Source: Rhizobiales bacterium 62-17
GTDB taxonomy: Bacteria > Pseudomonadota > Alphaproteobacteria > Rhizobiales > Beijerinckiaceae
Assembly (NCBI GenBank): GCA_001898965.1
Contig: MKVW01000009.1
Span: forward strand, 589,830-653,829
DNA length: 64,000 nucleotides
Reading direction: 5' to 3'
Shown here piece by piece: positions 1 through 8,046 of the stretch. Every line of letters begins with the position of its first letter. Within the stretch, counting starts at the first letter, position 1. The notes under the pieces are model-generated. The model saw nothing but the letters and a program-made list of their open reading frames with translations. It searched no databases and was not told the origin of the DNA. A program made the position numbers and the translations under genes.

Positions 1-154
1 CCTCTTCGGCGAGCTGCAGCGCTTCGGCTATCGGGGTTGCGCCCCGATTCTGACCTTCGGCATCGATAAGCTGAACTTCGCTGACACGGATTTCCCGATT
101 GGTCCGGGGTCCTTCTTTCTGGGGACCCACGGGTGCTTTCATTGGACGGCGAAT
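1..154 (-). CDS. infC: Translation initiation factor IF-3, N-terminal part (runs off the left edge)
   Basis: The reverse strand reads MRRPMKAPVGPQKEGPRTNR and continues in frame to the window edge, giving 51 codons. The segment around residues 20-40 (REIRVSEVQLIDAEGQNRG) is the conserved N-terminal domain of IF-3, the factor that binds the 30S subunit and checks start codon and initiator tRNA. The most likely start is an AUU codon at 154-152, seven bases after a strong GAGGAG Shine-Dalgarno sequence. Rhizobial IF-3 proteins, as I recall them, begin MRRP, which this start reproduces. The ATG at 142-140 (residue 5) is a possible alternative but would drop the RRP motif and has no good ribosome binding site. 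AUU is the well-known autoregulatory start of infC in E. coli. The C-terminal domain lies outside the window. Confidence 0.9.
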   Translation of the reverse strand, partial: MRRPMKAPVGPQKEGPRTNREIRVSEVQLIDAEGQNRGATPIAEALQLAEE

Positions 155-290
155 GGCAAAACTCCTCTTGTGAATAAGCCGGACCCGGGCGTCACGATGA
201 CCGCTTCAACCTGCTTTTGGCAGGACCGGACCCGAATAGAGAATCGGGTCAGACGGGCCGGAAGTCAACCTTGGCCGTGCTGTCAAAGCG

Positions 291-1505
291 TCAGAAACCG
301 CGAATGATGCTTTCGTACAACGCCAATGTCTGTTTGCACATATGGTCGAGCGAGAAATGGCGCTCGACATGCTGGCGGGCCCGCAGCGCCAGCGCATCGC
401 GTTCGACGGCGCCCATGGCGAGCGCCTCGGAGAGCGCGTCGGCCAGGGCCTGCGGATCGCCCGGCGGGATGCGCCAGCCGGTGCGCGCGGCGGCCGGGGC
501 TTCCGGCGGCCCCAGCACGGTCTCGGGCACGGCGCCAAGTTCGGTGACGATCACCGGCGCCCCCATGGCCTGCGCCTCGACGGCGGACCGGCCGAAGGCC
601 TCCGGTTCGGTCGAGGGCACGGCGACCGCCGAGGCGGCCAGGAAGGCGGCCGGCATGTCGTCGCAATGGCCGACCAGTTTCACCAGATCGCCAAGGCCGG
701 CAGTGGCGATGCGGCTTTCCAGGTCCTTGACGAAGGAACTGCGCCCCTGCGGATCGCCGGCCAGGACGAATTTGACCCCGTTGAGCCCCCGCCGGCGCAT
801 CAGCGCCGCCGCGTCCACCAGCACCGTCTGGCCCTTCCAGCCGGTCAGTCGCGCCGCGAGCAGAATGATGCGCTCGTCCGGCTCGACGCCCCAGTGCTGG
901 CGCAGGCGCCGCACCCGGGCCGGATCGACGGCGGCCGGCGTGAAGGCGCGAAAATCCGTGCCGCGATGGATGACGGTGACATGGCCGTCGGCGAAGGGAT
1001 GCTGATCGAGGATGCGCCGCTTGGTGAATTCCGAATTGGCGATCACGTAGTCGGCCCGCGCCATCACCGAATTATAGCGGTTCTTGATGCTCGACGTGCC
1101 CGAATAGGCGCCGTGATAGGTGGTGACGAAGGGCACCCGCATGGCCCGCGTCGCGCCCAGCGCCACCCAGGCGGGCGCGCGAGAACGGGCATGAACGATG
1201 TCGATCCGCTCGCGGGCGATCAGCGCCGCCAGCCGCCGGATATTGACCATCATAGACAACGGATTCTTGGTTTTCGCCGGAAACGGCAGCCAGACGCCGC
1301 CGCGCGCCTGCAATTCGCTGACGAGCCGGCCGCCTTGGCTGGCCACCAAGGCACGCGCGCCGGCCTCGGTGAGCGCGGTGGCGATATCGATGGTCGTGCG
1401 TTCGGCGCCGCCGGCCTCGAGGTCTGGGATGATCTGCAGGACCGTGCGGCCGGCGAGGGCCGGGAACTGGCCACTTTCGATCAGATCATGCGGGCCGTAG
1501 GGCAT
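291..1505 (-). CDS. GT4 family glycosyltransferase
   Basis: A 404-residue GT-B glycosyltransferase, probably cytoplasmic and adding a sugar from an activated donor to a lipid- or polysaccharide-linked acceptor. Residues about 22-40 (IIPDLEAGGAERTTIDIA) form the N-terminal Rossmann entry with the GGAER motif typical of WaaG/RfaG-like enzymes. Residues about 300-311 (EPEAFGRSAVEA) are the GT4 E-x7-E nucleotide-sugar binding motif. The domain order is GT4_N followed by Glycos_transf_1, and the length is normal. The ATG at 1505 follows an AGGAA ribosome binding site by four bases. The gene stands alone: infC lies downstream on the same strand after a 136-base gap, and the upstream gene is divergent. 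Donor and acceptor cannot be inferred; cell-surface polysaccharide or LPS core synthesis is the usual role. Confidence 0.85.
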   Translation of the reverse strand: MPYGPHDLIESGQFPALAGRTVLQIIPDLEAGGAERTTIDIATALTEAGARALVASQGGRLVSELQARGGVWLPFPAKTKNPLSMMVNIRRLAALIARERIDIVHARSRAPAWVALGATRAMRVPFVTTYHGAYSGTSSIKNRYNSVMARADYVIANSEFTKRRILDQHPFADGHVTVIHRGTDFRAFTPAAVDPARVRRLRQHWGVEPDERIILLAARLTGWKGQTVLVDAAALMRRRGLNGVKFVLAGDPQGRSSFVKDLESRIATAGLGDLVKLVGHCDDMPAAFLAASAVAVPSTEPEAFGRSAVEAQAMGAPVIVTELGAVPETVLGPPEAPAAARTGWRIPPGDPQALADALSEALAMGAVERDALALRARQHVERHFSLDHMCKQTLALYESIIRGF

Positions 1506-1550
1506 CGCTTTCCTATCGTGGCGCTTGGCGGCGTGCTCTGGGCACGCTGC

Positions 1551-1620
1551 GCAAACGCGTCAAAACAAAACCTGCGGCACAATCGCGTTTGGGTCGAAAC
1601 GCCATTTGCTCTGATGTACA
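1551..1620. repeat. Partial copy of a dispersed GCGTCAAAACA repeat
   Basis: The divergent intergenic region 1506-1684 contains AACGCGTCAAAACAAAACCT near 1554-1573. The same core occurs at 28070-28090 (AACGCGTCAAAACAAGAACC) and, on the other strand, near 58778-58790 (TGTTTTGACGCG). The match to the fuller copy at 28027-28124 stops after the core, so this looks like a decayed or truncated copy. Confidence 0.55.
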
Positions 1621-1684
1621 AGGCGGGCGGGCGCACCAACCCGTTGGATCGCCATCTTCCTGTTTTGGGCCGCCAGACCCGCCG

Positions 1685-2512
1685 ATGGCAATGAATGTGA
1701 CAGATTTGACCGAGACCCATCCACAATTTGTAACTGTTGGAACCGCGCCGCATACACGCCGCCTGGCCTTCCGGCAACGGCAAGCCGCGAGTTCCCCGAC
1801 AAGTTCTCCAAGCGCCCCGGGTGTTGTCTGGCTCGGCGGGTTCAAATCCGACATGCTGTCGACCAAGGCTGAGCGCATCGACGAATGGGCCGCCCGCAAC
1901 GGCCGCGCCTTCCTGCGGTTCGACTATTCCGGCCATGGCGAGTCGGAGGGCCGTTTCGAAGAGGGAACCATCGGCCAGTGGCTCGAGGACAGCCTCGCCG
2001 TCATCAGGCAATTGACCAATGGACCGCAGATTCTCGTCGGTTCTTCCATGGGCGGCTGGATTTCGCTGTTGGTGGCGAAAGCGTTCGCGCAGAGCGGCGA
2101 AACCGGCCGCCTGGCCGGCCTGGTGCTGATCGCGCCGGCGGTCGATTTCACCGAGGCGCTGATGTGGCGCAACATGCCGGAAGCGGCGCGCCGCGACATT
2201 GAGGAAAAGGGCGTCTGGCTGCGCCAGTCCGAATATGCGCCCGATCCCTATCCGGTGACGAAGGCTCTTATCGAGGACGGCCGCCGCCATCTGCTGTACG
2301 GCCGGCCGATCCGCAGTCACAGCCCCGTGCATATCCTGCAAGGCATGCAGGATCCCGATGTGCCGTGGGCGCATGCGATGCAGCTTGTCGAACATCTCGC
2401 CGGCGATCCTGTCGCTGTCACCTTGATCAAGGATGGCGACCACCGCCTGTCGCGCGACGAAGATATCGCGCGTCTGCTGGCGGCCATCGAGGGCATTGCG
2501 CCGTCGAATTAG
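1685..2512 (+). CDS. Alpha/beta hydrolase, ABHD10/palmitoyl-thioesterase-like
   Basis: A 275-residue alpha/beta hydrolase, probably a cytoplasmic serine esterase or thioesterase. The nucleophile elbow is GSSMGG, with Ser121 as nucleophile. The acid is probably the Asp in MQDPDVPW and the catalytic His that of DGDHRLSR near the C-terminus. The strand before the nucleophile has FDYSGHGESEG, which matches the ABHD10-like clan. The ATG at 1685 is preferred: residues from there show coding character, while the in-frame extension back to 1589 overlaps the repeat-containing intergenic region. The stop overlaps the stop of the convergent Bcr/CflA gene by four bases. The substrate is unknown. Confidence 0.8.
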   Translation: MAMNVTDLTETHPQFVTVGTAPHTRRLAFRQRQAASSPTSSPSAPGVVWLGGFKSDMLSTKAERIDEWAARNGRAFLRFDYSGHGESEGRFEEGTIGQWLEDSLAVIRQLTNGPQILVGSSMGGWISLLVAKAFAQSGETGRLAGLVLIAPAVDFTEALMWRNMPEAARRDIEEKGVWLRQSEYAPDPYPVTKALIEDGRRHLLYGRPIRSHSPVHILQGMQDPDVPWAHAMQLVEHLAGDPVAVTLIKDGDHRLSRDEDIARLLAAIEGIAPSN

Positions 2513-3705
2513 AGCGGCCGCTGGCGAATCCGCGCGGTGGTCACGAACAGGATCGCCGCGCTGGTGCCCAGGAGCACCGTCACGGCGACGAGCGGCACGG
2601 CGCTGGATCCCAAGAGCGTGCTGACGCCTAGGCCGAAGCAGGCCGAGAACATCATCTGCAGAAAGCCTTGCAACGATGTCGCAGCACCGGCGCGTTCGGG
2701 AAACGGCGACAGCGCCGAGGCGATCGAGTGCGGCAGCACGAAACCGACGCCGGCGAAATAGATCATTTCTGGAATGAGCAGCGCGATCGCACTGCCGGGA
2801 AACAGCCGCAAGCCCAGCACTTGCAGAATGCCGCCGATGAAGAAACAGGCGACGCCGATGGCGATCGTACCGTCGAGACCCCGGCGGATGACCAGTCGCG
2901 AGCCGGTCCACGCGCCGAACACGAAGGCCGACGAACAGACCGAGAAGAACAGGCCGAACTGCAACGGCGTCAGTCCGTAAAGGTCCTGCAGCACGAAGGG
3001 CGAGCCGGTGATGAAAGTGAATAAACCCGTGTGCCCCAGCGTGTTCAGCGCACCATAGACGCGCCAGCGCGGATTGGCGAAGACGATGCGGAAGCTGCGC
3101 AGGATTTCGCGGATTGACAAGGGCGCGTCGCTCTTGTGCCGCAAGGTCTCCGGCAGAAACAACACCGCGATGGTGATCAGACAGGCGGTGATGACGAACA
3201 TCACGACGAAACTGGCGCGCCAGCCGAACCATACCGCCAGCACGCCGCCGATCAGCGGGCCGACGATCGGCGCCACGCCCATGATCGAACTCATCACGGA
3301 CATTTGTTGTCCGGCGCGCGCCCCTTCATAGAGATCGCGCACGATGGCGCGCACCACGATGATCGGACCGGCGCCGCCGGCGCCTTGCAGAATGCGCGCC
3401 GCGATCAGCATCTCCATGGAGGTCGCCAGCATGCTGGCGAAGGTGGCAACAAGAAAGATCGCGAAGCCTGCGATGAGCAAAGGCCTGCGCCCGAGGTTGT
3501 CAGACAACGGGCCATAGAAAATCTGGCTTGCCGCATAGCCCATCAGATAGCCCGACAGCGTCCACTGCACCTGCGTCGGCGAGACGTTGAACTCCTGCGC
3601 CAGCTGCGGCAGCGAGGGCACATAGATGTCGGTGGCGATCGGCCCCATCGCGGTCATCAGCGCGAGAACGAAGGTGAGCGCGAACGTATTGGGCTTCAGC
3701 GGCAA
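2509..3705 (-). CDS. Bcr/CflA family multidrug efflux MFS transporter
   Basis: A 398-residue inner-membrane major facilitator of the drug:H+ antiporter (12-helix) type. Helix 1 contains GPIATDIYVPSLP, the hallmark of Bcr/CflA proteins, and the loop after helix 2 has the MFS motif A, GPLSDNLGRRP. A conserved helix-5 region reads GVAPIVGPLIGG. Family members export bicyclomycin, chloramphenicol and other small molecules. The start is uncertain: no ATG is available near the N-terminus, so a TTG at 3705 is used, giving MPLKPNTFALTFVLALMTAMG. A 44-codon Arg-rich mini-ORF ends 127 bases upstream on the same strand, with hairpin-forming sequence between the two; this could be a leader peptide arrangement. 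Confidence 0.85.
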   Translation of the reverse strand: MPLKPNTFALTFVLALMTAMGPIATDIYVPSLPQLAQEFNVSPTQVQWTLSGYLMGYAASQIFYGPLSDNLGRRPLLIAGFAIFLVATFASMLATSMEMLIAARILQGAGGAGPIIVVRAIVRDLYEGARAGQQMSVMSSIMGVAPIVGPLIGGVLAVWFGWRASFVVMFVITACLITIAVLFLPETLRHKSDAPLSIREILRSFRIVFANPRWRVYGALNTLGHTGLFTFITGSPFVLQDLYGLTPLQFGLFFSVCSSAFVFGAWTGSRLVIRRGLDGTIAIGVACFFIGGILQVLGLRLFPGSAIALLIPEMIYFAGVGFVLPHSIASALSPFPERAGAATSLQGFLQMMFSACFGLGVSTLLGSSAVPLVAVTVLLGTSAAILFVTTARIRQRPL

Positions 3706-3792
3706 AGCGGAGGAACTTCTGTCGGGGGAAATGCGGGGTGGGTAGGGCCGAACTCTAAAAGCCTGTTACCAATAAGTCGGTGGGGCAGGCTA

Positions 3793-3813
3793 CCGCGGGA
3801 CATGGCCCCGCGG
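3793..3813 (-). promoter_or_regulatory. Hairpin between mini-ORF and efflux gene
   Basis: Arms CCGCGGG at 3793-3799 and CCCGCGG at 3807-3813 form a perfect 7-bp stem with a 7-base loop. It lies just after the stop of the mini-ORF (3833) and upstream of the Bcr/CflA start (3705). A second inverted repeat, GCCTG with CAGGC, frames roughly 3762-3791. Together they would fold the intercistronic leader. A role in attenuation is inference. Confidence 0.4.
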
Positions 3814-3832
3814 CGATCGGCGCCAAAAGCAC

Positions 3833-3967
3833 CTAAGAGAAAAGCCCCATCTGGATGGGACGAGATTCCTTTGCGCGGCGGCGAGGGAAGGAGCGCGAAT
3901 GTTCGCGAACCTTCTCGGGGCGGCGAAAACGAATACGGACGTATTCACGCACATGCACAGGCTTCAC
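3833..3967 (-). CDS. Arg-rich 44-residue mini-ORF, candidate leader peptide
   Basis: The GTG at 3967-3965 opens a 44-codon frame beginning MKPVHVREYVRIRFRRPEKV and ending QMGLFS. It is preceded by a perfect AAGGAG (reverse strand, 3979-3974) with a 6-base spacer. The product is very basic, with many Arg residues and an RRR run. Small proteins with a similar VHVREYVR-type start occur in rhizobial genomes as far as I recall, but this needs a search. The Shine-Dalgarno sequence forms one arm of a perfect hairpin (see 3973-3990). The next gene on the same strand is the Bcr/CflA transporter, so a regulatory leader peptide is possible. A free-standing small protein is the alternative. Function is unknown. 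Confidence 0.45.
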   Translation of the reverse strand: MKPVHVREYVRIRFRRPEKVREHSRSFPRRRAKESRPIQMGLFS

Positions 3968-3972
3968 ATTTA

Positions 3973-3990
3973 GCTCCTTTTGCAAGGAGC
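3973..3990 (-). promoter_or_regulatory. Shine-Dalgarno-sequestering hairpin of the mini-ORF
   Basis: On the reverse strand GCTCCTT-GCAA-AAGGAGC is a perfect 7-bp stem with a GNRA-type GCAA tetraloop. The 3' arm contains the whole AAGGAG ribosome binding site of the GTG at 3967. When folded, it would mask the site, as expected of a translational switch or thermosensor. Confidence 0.5.
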
Positions 3991-4034
3991 CTTGAACCGG
4001 GAGTCAGCATCCTATATAATTACAACGCGATTAC

Positions 4035-4143
4035 GGGCGGATGCCGCCCTTCCACCAGGCTCCTTTCTCAGTTTTGGTGGAACTCGTGAAACCCGGCCCT
4101 GCATGGATCTAGTACATCCTTGTAGGGCCGGACTCGTTCACGA
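4035..4143. repeat. Cluster of inverted repeats upstream of the mini-ORF
   Basis: Three hairpins follow each other: GGGCGG-ATG-CCGCCC (4035-4049); CCACCA with TGGTGG (4052-4057 and 4075-4080); and a large dyad with core CCGGCCCT (4093-4100) and AGGGCCGG (4124-4131), flanked by TCGTGAA (4084-4090) and TTCACGA. The large dyad also sits at the 3' end of the hypothetical gene at 4156-4992 and could act as a terminator, though it lacks a T-run. Confidence 0.5.
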
Positions 4144-4155
4144 TCCGGAACATTT

Positions 4156-4992
4156 TTATCGGTCGTCTTTGACCGAAATTTCTATCTCCCCTCCCCCTTC
4201 GTCAGTGTAGATCAGACCGAAAATAGACGCGGCAGTTTTCAGCCATTTCGCGCGTTCGCGCATCGACCATTCAGACGGCATCTCCGTGGTTGATGCGGCC
4301 GGCAACGTCTTAAGCAAGCCCTGGATGAAAGGATGGAGGTCGGATTCTCCTCCACCTCCGCCCCCCTTTCTAGACGGCTCACGTTGCAGCGTATTCTCAG
4401 GCACTGCTTCGTTGTCAGTTTTTGAGGGATCGAGACGCTTTTCAGCGTTCTCGAGTTTTGGCTTTACAAGGCGCCCCTCACCAGCCTCGAAGAATCCCGC
4501 TTGTCGTGCCGAGCGTTCAAATGCCTGCCGTGCCTTATCTGCCTGCTTTGGCGCGACCCCTAAGGCTTGCATTTCGCGCTCAAGAGCCTTGGCTGGCGGA
4601 AGCAGAGTCCCCCGATAGCTGTCAAAAATCCGAGAATAGAGTGGAACCGCAAGGAAGGCATCGACGCGCCCGCCGCGCTCATCTTCTGTAACGACGCGCT
4701 GACCAAGAGTGGTCAATCTGAGAGAATCCCGTCCGTCCTTTTCTACCAGCCCGAAAATGCGTGCTGTGCCTGTCTTCAAGCGAAATGCGCCACTTACAGT
4801 TTGGCCCATTTCCGCAGCCAAGCCGTCCAGTTCGCATGCACCGCGCCCCGCACGAGAGTAGACCGCTCGGGCAACCTCCACTGCAGTGTCGAGATCAAGG
4901 TAGGGGAACGCGATAGTCGAGCGGTCATTGCTCTTATCGCCGCTAGAGGCCGCTTCAACCGCCTCGTCGAAATTGATCTTCTCGCCTGTCAT
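4156..4992 (-). CDS. Hypothetical protein with winged-helix-like N-terminal half
   Basis: I do not recognise a named family with certainty. From the ATG at 4992 the protein has 278 residues: an acidic N-terminus, then a segment near residues 25-120 (IAFPYLDLDTAVEVARAVYS, later FRLKTGTARIFGLVE and LRLTTLGQRVV) that reads like one or two winged-helix domains. After it come a charged helix (residues ~150-190), a low-complexity linker with a GGGGGGE run, and a C-terminal helix-turn segment (RERAKWLKTAASIFGLIYTD). This resembles accessory DUF5343-like proteins, but that is a guess. The frame is open upstream to a TTG at 5052. Codon use is less GC-biased than in neighbours and the upstream flank is AT-rich, which suggests horizontal acquisition. 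Confidence 0.65.
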   Translation of the reverse strand: MTGEKINFDEAVEAASSGDKSNDRSTIAFPYLDLDTAVEVARAVYSRAGRGACELDGLAAEMGQTVSGAFRLKTGTARIFGLVEKDGRDSLRLTTLGQRVVTEDERGGRVDAFLAVPLYSRIFDSYRGTLLPPAKALEREMQALGVAPKQADKARQAFERSARQAGFFEAGEGRLVKPKLENAEKRLDPSKTDNEAVPENTLQREPSRKGGGGGGESDLHPFIQGLLKTLPAASTTEMPSEWSMRERAKWLKTAASIFGLIYTDEGGGEIEISVKDDR

Positions 4993-5500
4993 GGGAACAC
5001 CCAGCGTCTTTGAGACGAGCAGAACATAAGTGGGGCGTAAGGCGCGAGTCAAGGATTTGTTTGGGCCTTATGCCTACTGGCCGGCGACCTTGTTTCGCGC
5101 CTTCAAAAAATGGGAACGCGCCCTCTACGACGCCTTGTGCGCTAAAGATTAAGGCAATCAAAAAATTTTTGCAAATATATCAATATATTATGAGTGTAGA
5201 ATATGCCCTTCAATTTTTCATCCTTGATGTCGACCAAGGAGAAATTGGGTCCTGATTCATAATTTCGGGGTCCGCAGAAAAAATGAACTCCATAAAATGA
5301 TTGCTAGAAATGCTTTGTTTGGCGCTATCTTTGCGCCTAAGGCTTATTTTGCTTTTCCATTGCGATTCGCAGACCAAGAACGGAAAACACGCTTGCGCCG
5401 GTTGGCGGCGTGACCAGCTTTTCCTTGATCACGACCCGGTTTGGGAGTAGAAGCCCCTCACAACAATCTCATCTGGACCGTCATTCGAGGGTCATTATTG
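4993..5500. other. AT-rich intergenic stretch before rimP
   Basis: No convincing gene is seen. The part around 5150-5215 is strongly AT-rich (runs such as AAAAAATTTTTGCAAATATA), unlike the rest of the window. It should contain the promoter of the hypothetical gene to the left and, towards 5400-5500, the leader of the rimP operon. Confidence 0.5.
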
Positions 5501-5531
5501 AGAGTGGGCCCTGCGGGACCCGCTCTTTTTT
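5501..5531 (+). terminator. Intrinsic terminator / attenuator just before rimP
   Basis: AGAGTGGGCCC (5501-5511), loop TGCG, then GGACCCGCTCT (5516-5526) with one mismatch and one wobble, followed by a run of six T. It ends 24 bases before the rimP GTG, so it must be read through for the operon to be expressed. This suggests attenuation of the rimP-nusA-infB transcript or the end of a separate leader RNA. Confidence 0.7.
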
Positions 5532-5554
5532 AATGCCCGACCGGAGCCCATATA

Positions 5555-6295
5555 GTGACCGAGACGTCCGGCGGACCCGACGGGCAAACTGCCCGACCGG
5601 CGCCTGAAACATCAGATCTCGCGGAACCGCGTCTCATCCAGGAGACGGGGGTTGCGGCCCGTGTCGCGACTTTGGCCGGTCCCGTGCTGGCTGATCTCGG
5701 CTATCGCGTCGTTCGAGTAAAAATATCGTCTAATCAAGAAGTTACGCTTCAGATTATGGCCGAGAAGGCCGATGGGACGATGAATGTCGACGATTGCGAG
5801 AAGGCCAGCATGGCCCTGTCGCCGGTGCTCGATCTCGAGGAGCCGCTGACCCAGGCCTATCGGCTGGAAATGTCGTCGCCGGGGATCGACCGGCCGCTGG
5901 TGCGCCTGTCCGATTTCGTCCGTGGCATCGGCCATGAGGCGCGCATGGAGACCGGCGGCCTGCATTTCGGCCGCAAGCGGTTTCGCGGCTGGATCGAAGG
6001 GGTCGACGGCGCTGGCCGTGACGCCGTGATCCGTCTGCGCCGCATCGACGCCAAGGCGGACGAGGAAGCGGACGTGGCGCTGCCGGTGTCGGACATCGAG
6101 GAGGCGCGGCTGGTGCTCACCGAAGCGCTGATCCGCGAGGCGCTGCGGGCCGGCAAGGCCGCCTTGTCGGATCCGGAAGAGGACGAGGAAGCCGCCGAGG
6201 TGCCGCGTCGCGGCCCTGGCCGCTTCGCGCAGAAAAAGGTTCGTAAGCAGGCGGTCGCCAAGCCGAACCCGCACCGCGGGCCGGGCAAGAAATAG
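5555..6295 (+). CDS. rimP: Ribosome maturation factor RimP
   Basis: A 246-residue RimP, needed for 30S subunit maturation. Near residue 48 it has [20 protein letters not shown], and near residue 78 [20 protein letters not shown], followed by [14 protein letters not shown], the family signature. The C-terminal SH3-like barrel follows. A basic tail of about 35 residues ending RGPGKK extends beyond the E. coli protein, as is usual in rhizobia. The GTG at 5555 has a CCGGAG ribosome binding site. It is the first gene of the rimP-nusA-ylxR-infB-rbfA-truB operon, directly behind a terminator-like hairpin. Confidence 0.95.
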   Translation: MTETSGGPDGQTARPAPETSDLAEPRLIQETGVAARVATLAGPVLADLGYRVVRVKISSNQEVTLQIMAEKADGTMNVDDCEKASMALSPVLDLEEPLTQAYRLEMSSPGIDRPLVRLSDFVRGIGHEARMETGGLHFGRKRFRGWIEGVDGAGRDAVIRLRRIDAKADEEADVALPVSDIEEARLVLTEALIREALRAGKAALSDPEEDEEAAEVPRRGPGRFAQKKVRKQAVAKPNPHRGPGKK

Positions 6296-6417
6296 AGCAA
6301 GAAATAGAGCCGGATTATCGCCGAAGATTTTTGAAGAAGCACAGAAGAGCAGAAGAGACAGTGAGTTCAGCATCTGAAATTCCCGGCTCCGAAGAGCCGA
6401 CAGCCAGGAGCAGACCC

Positions 6418-8022
6418 ATGGCCGTAAGCGCCAACCGACTTGAACTGCTGCAGATCGTCGATGCGGTCGCGCGGGAAAAGATGATTCCGCGCGAGATCGT
6501 GTTGAGCTCGCTCGAGGATGCGCTGCAGAAATCCGCGCGTTCGCGCTATGGCCAGGAGACTGAGATCCGGGCGGAGATCAATCCGAAGACCGGCGAGACG
6601 CGCTATTCGCGCCTGATGCTCGTCGTCGACACGGTTGAGAACGACGCCAAGGAAATCCTGCTGGTCGACGCACGTAAGAAGAACCCGGCCGCGCAGGTTG
6701 GCGACTGGATCGCCGAGCCGCTGCCGCCGTTCGACTTCGGCCGCATCCCGGCCCAGGCCGCCAAGCAGGTCATCGTGCAGAAGGTGCGCGAGGCCGAGCG
6801 CGATCGTCAGTATCAGGAATACAAGGACCGCATCGGCGATATCATCAATGGTGTCGTCAAGCGCGTCGAATACGGCAACGTGATCGTCGATCTCGGCCGC
6901 AGCGAAGCGATCATCCGTCGCGACGAACTGGTGCCGCGCGAAATGTTCCGCCCGGGCGATCGCGTCCGCGCCTATGTCTATGACGTGCGGCGCGAACAGC
7001 GTGGGCCGCAGATCTTCCTGTCGCGCACCCATCCGCAGTTCATGGCAAAACTCTTTGCCCAGGAAGTGCCGGAAATTTACGACGGCATCATCGAGGTGAA
7101 GTCGGTGGCCCGTGATCCGGGTTCGCGCGCCAAGATCGCCGTCACCTCGCGCGATTCCTCGATCGATCCGGTCGGTGCTTGCGTTGGTATGCGTGGTTCG
7201 CGCGTCCAGGCGGTGGTCAACGAATTGCAGGGCGAAAAGATCGACATCATTCCGTGGTCGGTCGATGCGGCGACGTTCATCGTCAACGCTTTGCAGCCGG
7301 CGGAAGTGGTGAAGGTCGTTCTCGACGAAGATTCCTCGCGCATCGAAGTGGTCGTGCCCGACGAGCAGCTCTCGCTCGCCATCGGCCGTCGCGGCCAGAA
7401 CGTGCGTCTCGCCTCGCAGCTCACCGGTTGGGATATCGACATCCTCACCGAGGCCGAGGAATCCGAGCGCCGTCAGAAGGAATTCGTCGAACGCACCAAC
7501 ACGTTCATGAATGCCCTCGACGTCGACGAAGTCGTCGGTCAGCTCCTGGCCTCGGAAGGCTTCCGTTCGGTGGAAGAACTGGCCTTCGTCGAAGTGTCGG
7601 AACTGGCTTCGATCGAAGGTTTCGACGAGGAGACGGCGCAGGAAATTCAGAATCGCGCCCGCGAACATCTCGCCCAGATCGAGGCCGCCAACGATGCACG
7701 GCGCAAGGAACTCGGCGTCGCCGACGAAATGCGCGAGATCGACGGCCTTACCTCCGCCATGCTGGTCAAGCTCGGCGAGAACGAGGTCAAGACGATTGAA
7801 GACCTGGCCGGTTGCGCCACCGACGATCTCGTCGGCTGGAGCGAGCGCAAGGACGGCGAAACGACGAAACATGCCGGCTATTTCGATGGCATCGAAATTT
7901 CCCGCGAGGAGGCTGAAGCCCTGATCATGAATGCGCGCGTCAAGGCGGGCTGGATCGAAGCGCCGGTGGAAGAGGAGGCTCAAGAGGCCACCGACGCCGA
8001 CGATTCGGCGCAGGCCAGCTAA
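6418..8022 (+). CDS. nusA: Transcription termination/antitermination factor NusA
   Basis: A 534-residue NusA that binds RNA polymerase and nascent RNA and modulates pausing, termination and antitermination. Domains in order: the N-terminal RNAP-binding domain ([20 protein letters not shown]), the S1 domain (about 130-200, [20 protein letters not shown]), KH1 and KH2 ([33 protein letters not shown]), and C-terminal helix-hairpin-helix/acidic repeats with an acidic tail. The ATG at 6418 has AGGAG 11 bases upstream and matches the family N-terminus; the in-frame upstream extension to 6331 is not NusA-like. Co-transcription with rimP and infB is the universal arrangement. Confidence 0.97.
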   Translation: MAVSANRLELLQIVDAVAREKMIPREIVLSSLEDALQKSARSRYGQETEIRAEINPKTGETRYSRLMLVVDTVENDAKEILLVDARKKNPAAQVGDWIAEPLPPFDFGRIPAQAAKQVIVQKVREAERDRQYQEYKDRIGDIINGVVKRVEYGNVIVDLGRSEAIIRRDELVPREMFRPGDRVRAYVYDVRREQRGPQIFLSRTHPQFMAKLFAQEVPEIYDGIIEVKSVARDPGSRAKIAVTSRDSSIDPVGACVGMRGSRVQAVVNELQGEKIDIIPWSVDAATFIVNALQPAEVVKVVLDEDSSRIEVVVPDEQLSLAIGRRGQNVRLASQLTGWDIDILTEAEESERRQKEFVERTNTFMNALDVDEVVGQLLASEGFRSVEELAFVEVSELASIEGFDEETAQEIQNRAREHLAQIEAANDARRKELGVADEMREIDGLTSAMLVKLGENEVKTIEDLAGCATDDLVGWSERKDGETTKHAGYFDGIEISREEAEALIMNARVKAGWIEAPVEEEAQEATDADDSAQAS

Positions 8023-8046
8023 TCGGCCCCAGGCGGAGAGCGCGTC

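Noticed and set aside
1481-3232. A 583-codon reverse-strand frame covering the hydrolase and part of the efflux gene
   Set aside because: It overlaps two well-supported genes in other frames and shows no domain.
3720-4150. tmRNA, SRP RNA or RNase P RNA in the structured region before the efflux gene
   Set aside because: None of the conserved sequence blocks of these RNAs is present, although several hairpins are.
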